NCBI RefSeq assembly: GCF_003259615.1
Contig: NZ_QLLR01000031.1
Coordinates: 1 to 64,000, forward strand
DNA: 64,000 bases
Direction: 5' to 3'
DNA from: Pedobacter cryoconitis
GTDB lineage: Bacteria; Bacteroidota; Bacteroidia; Sphingobacteriales; Sphingobacteriaceae
Part shown: positions 61,672-64,000 of the stretch, in pieces
Layout of the letters: every line of letters begins with the position of its first letter
Numbering within the stretch: position 1 is the first letter of the stretch
Notes under the pieces: model-generated
Told to the model about the DNA's origin: nothing
Database searches by the model: none
The model's input: the letters and a program-made list of their open reading frames with translations, nothing else
Program-made: the position numbers and the translations under genes

Positions 61672-62652
61672 TTGAGTATACCTAAAAAAATATTAGTGAT
61701 CAGATTCAGCTCTATGGGTGATATTATTTATACCACGCCCGTTATTCGCTGCTTGAAACTGCAAATACCAGGCTGTGAAGTTCATTTCCTGACTAAGGAG
61801 CAGTTTAAATATATCTATCAGCAAAATCCCTATTTAACAAAATTACACTTCTTAAAACCAACCCTGGCAGAGACAATCAAGGATATTAAAGCGGAGAAAT
61901 TCGACCTGATTATTGACCTGCACAATAACCTGCGGACTACAATTATCAAGCTGGCGACACGAATCCCCTCTTCTACTTATAAAAAAGACACCGTTAAAAA
62001 ATGGTTAGCCCTGAAATTCAAGTGGACCAGCCTTTTCTCCAAAGACCATTTAGTAGACCGCTATCTGGAAACTGTAAAATTTCTTGGCGTAGAAAACGAC
62101 AACAAGCCAATTGATTATTACGTAGCCAGGGAATATCAGCTTCAGGACCTGCTGCCTGCTACGCATCAGGATAAATTTGTAGCTTTTGTTATCGGTGCTA
62201 CGCATTTCACCAAAAGATTACCCAATCATAAGATTATAGAGATCTGTAAAGGAATTAACCTGCCGATTGTATTGTTAGGAGGAAACGACGTTAAAGACAA
62301 TGCAGAAGAGATTAAAATGGCCGTGGGAAGTAATATTTATTCCACCTGTGGCCTGACTAATCTGGATCAGTCTGTATTCCTTGTTTCCAGGGCACATAAA
62401 GTGATCGGGTTTGATACCGGTCTTACCCATATTGCCGAAGCATTTGACAAACCTATAGCCTCAATATGGGGAGGTACAACGCCCGAATTATTAGGTGTTT
62501 ATCCTTATAAAATAAAAAACTCATTGCTGGCAGGTATCGATTTATCTTGCAGGCCCTGCTCTAAATTCGGTTTAGAGAAATGCCCGCTTGGACATTTCGA
62601 CTGTATGGAAAAACTTCCGGGGGAGATAATTGTTAATTTCTCAAACGAATAA
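61672..62652 (+). CDS. Glycosyltransferase family 9 (heptosyltransferase-like)
   Basis: The 326-residue protein starts at TTG (61672): the family N-terminus KKILVIRFSSMGDIIYTTPV must be included, and the first ATG lies inside it. The C-terminal donor-binding part is HKVIGFDTGLTHIAEAFDKP and SIWGGTTPELLGVYPY. A Cys-rich end (SCRPCSKFGLEKCPLGHFDC) resembles other GT9 proteins. It transfers heptose from ADP-heptose to a lipid A core or other glycan. It completes the heptose operon. Confidence 0.92.
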   Translation: MSIPKKILVIRFSSMGDIIYTTPVIRCLKLQIPGCEVHFLTKEQFKYIYQQNPYLTKLHFLKPTLAETIKDIKAEKFDLIIDLHNNLRTTIIKLATRIPSSTYKKDTVKKWLALKFKWTSLFSKDHLVDRYLETVKFLGVENDNKPIDYYVAREYQLQDLLPATHQDKFVAFVIGATHFTKRLPNHKIIEICKGINLPIVLLGGNDVKDNAEEIKMAVGSNIYSTCGLTNLDQSVFLVSRAHKVIGFDTGLTHIAEAFDKPIASIWGGTTPELLGVYPYKIKNSLLAGIDLSCRPCSKFGLEKCPLGHFDCMEKLPGEIIVNFSNE

Positions 62653-62663
62653 CTGAAAAAAGG

Positions 62664-63167
62664 ATGGCTAAACAACTGGTATTAGTAAGACACGGCAAAT
62701 CTGATTGGGCGGCAAGCGGAACTTCCGACTTTGACAGACCATTAAACCACCGGGGTAACAAAAATGCTCCTGAAATGGCGGAGCGAATGACTAAAAGGGA
62801 TCTTGTTCCTGAATTATTGGTGAGCAGCCCGGCTAAAAGAGCACTAACTACTGCTAAACACTTTGCAGAAACCTGGAATATACCAAAGGACAGTATCCTT
62901 AAAGAACCCTCTGTTTATGAAGCCAATACTACCGCTTTATTAGCCGTAGTGAATAAATTTGATTCTAAATATAACCGGATAGCACTGTTTGGGCATAATC
63001 CCGGATTAACAGATTTCCTGAACTTTCTTGCTGATGCGCACATCTATAATCTGCCAACAGCAAGCGTAGTTTACATAGATTTCCCATTTGATGACTGGTC
63101 ATTGGTAAGCCACCATACAGGAAGTCTATGGTTATTTGATTATCCTAAAAACACCGATTCTATTTAG
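62664..63167 (+). CDS. SixA-like histidine phosphatase
   Basis: The 167-residue protein has the RHG motif LVRHGKSDWAASGTSDFDRP and a second catalytic His in ALFGHNPGLTDFLNF. SixA proteins remove phosphate from phospho-His on Hpt domains; other members are sugar phosphatases. It follows the GT9 gene by 11 bases and could supply the missing heptose phosphatase function of the operon (speculation). Its stop overlaps the convergent AMP nucleosidase stop. Confidence 0.88.
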   Translation: MAKQLVLVRHGKSDWAASGTSDFDRPLNHRGNKNAPEMAERMTKRDLVPELLVSSPAKRALTTAKHFAETWNIPKDSILKEPSVYEANTTALLAVVNKFDSKYNRIALFGHNPGLTDFLNFLADAHIYNLPTASVVYIDFPFDDWSLVSHHTGSLWLFDYPKNTDSI

Positions 63168-64000
63168 AATTTAAGGTGTTTAACAGTTAACCCATTATTG
63201 ATCAGTTGTTTCAGAGAATCAATACCGATTTTTAGGTGTGTATCTACATAATTTGTAGTGACCGAACTATCGCTTTCAGTAGTTTTAACACCTTCAGGAA
63301 TCATTGGCTGATCAGAAACCAGCAATAAAGCACCAGTAGGAATTTTGTTGGCAAAACCTGTGGTAAAAATTGTAGCTGTTTCCATATCTACCGCCATTGC
63401 TCTCAAAGTTTTAAGGTATTTCTTAAAATACTTATCATGCTCCCAAACCCTGCGGTTAGTGGTATAGCAGGTTCCTGTCCAGTAATCGCGTGAATGATCA
63501 CGGATCGTGGTAGAGATTGCTTTCTGCAAAGCAAACGATGGTAATGCGGGTACTTCTGCCGGCAGATAATCATTGGAAGTACCTTCTCCCCTGATTGCCG
63601 CAATCGGAAGGATCAGATCGCCTAATTGGTTTTTCTTTTTCAATCCACCACACTTGCCTAAAAACAAGACTGCTTTAGGCATAATTGCAGTCAGTAAATC
63701 CATCATGGTTGCCGCCATCGGGCTGCCCATTCCGAAATTGATAATCGTAATTCCGTTTGCAGTAACACTTTGCATCGGTTTATCCAATCCCATGATTGGT
63801 GCATTGTCATTCCACTCTGAAAACATCTGCAGGTATTTACTGAAATTGGTCAGTAAAATGTATTCTCCAAATTCCTCCAGCGGACGGCCTGTATATCTTG
63901 GTAACCAGTTTTTAACTATATCTCCTTTAGATTTTAAACCCGGTTTTACCGGTGAATCTACTTCTTTGTTCTTTTTCGATTTTTCTACAATAGCTTCGTC
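63164..64000 (-). CDS. amn: AMP nucleosidase, 3' part, cut by window end
   Basis: The frame is open from the stop at 63164 to the window edge at 64000 without a start, giving at least 278 residues; the ATG at 63826 is internal. The upstream part reads NWLPRYTGRPLEEFGEYILL, typical for AMP nucleosidase of Bacteroidota. Then come GITIINFGMGSPMAATMMDL, KAVLFLGKCGGLKKKNQLGD and AVDMETATIFTTGFANKIPT (the VDMExA active-site segment of the nucleoside phosphorylase fold). The enzyme splits AMP into adenine and ribose-5-phosphate. Confidence 0.92.
   Translation of the reverse strand, partial: DEAIVEKSKKNKEVDSPVKPGLKSKGDIVKNWLPRYTGRPLEEFGEYILLTNFSKYLQMFSEWNDNAPIMGLDKPMQSVTANGITIINFGMGSPMAATMMDLLTAIMPKAVLFLGKCGGLKKKNQLGDLILPIAAIRGEGTSNDYLPAEVPALPSFALQKAISTTIRDHSRDYWTGTCYTTNRRVWEHDKYFKKYLKTLRAMAVDMETATIFTTGFANKIPTGALLLVSDQPMIPEGVKTTESDSSVTTNYVDTHLKIGIDSLKQLINNGLTVKHLKF

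Overview
The window looks like a chromosomal segment from a Sphingobacteriaceae-type Bacteroidota, most likely Pedobacter or a close relative. The base composition is AT-leaning. Many proteins begin with MKK-type signal peptides or lipoboxes. There is a complete ECF sigma / FecR / SusC / SusD module, a second TonB receptor, a Rho with a long Asn/Gln/Pro-rich insert, and Bacteroidota-style versions of FtsK, LolA, SppA and PspC. The genus is inference; no rRNA gene is present.

Layout. 1-370 is the tail of an ISL3/ISAon1-like transposase. 371-17,200 is accessory: metabolic oxidoreductases with local regulators (SDR + AraC, desaturase, HxlR + quinone oxidoreductase), pncB, two small operons of secreted proteins, a tRNA-Leu, and an unusual concentration of broken genes. 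The broken genes are an alpha/beta hydrolase, a DHFR-like reductase, an aldo/keto reductase remnant fused behind a luciferase-like gene, and a lipoprotein. 17,249-25,330 is a six-gene minus-strand operon: two tandem TlpA-like thioredoxin proteins, YceI, a di-haem cytochrome c peroxidase, a TonB receptor and a DUF4397 lipoprotein. It looks like an envelope redox and uptake unit.

26,010-31,269 is the most interesting block. It holds an HAD phosphatase, a UbiA-type enzyme with the signature of polyprenyl-phosphate phosphoribosyltransferases, a GMC flavoprotein, a small Tat-signal partner, and a divergent GT-C glycosyltransferase. Together they resemble a lipid-linked pentofuranose (ribose/arabinose) pathway built with a non-canonical oxidase. 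31,320-39,994 is a regulated SusCD locus whose neighbours are a PPP-like phosphatase and a phosphoinositide-type phospholipase C carrying a large internal deletion. No polysaccharide-degrading enzyme is present there, which suggests a phosphorylated substrate.

40,000-64,000 becomes progressively more housekeeping: a SUKH-like protein, a MazG-like protein, a second tRNA-Leu, an MBL hydrolase, LolA, FtsK, PspC, PyrF, Rho, PssA, Hpt, FolK and SppA. These are followed by an Rpn-type nuclease, a glycoamylase-like lipoprotein pair, a PolX homologue with a degraded polymerase site but intact PHP site, an ADP-heptose operon (HldE kinase, GmhA, HldE adenylyltransferase, GT9 transferase, SixA) and the 3' part of AMP nucleosidase running off the end. 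Convergent gene pairs are mostly separated by long perfect hairpins.
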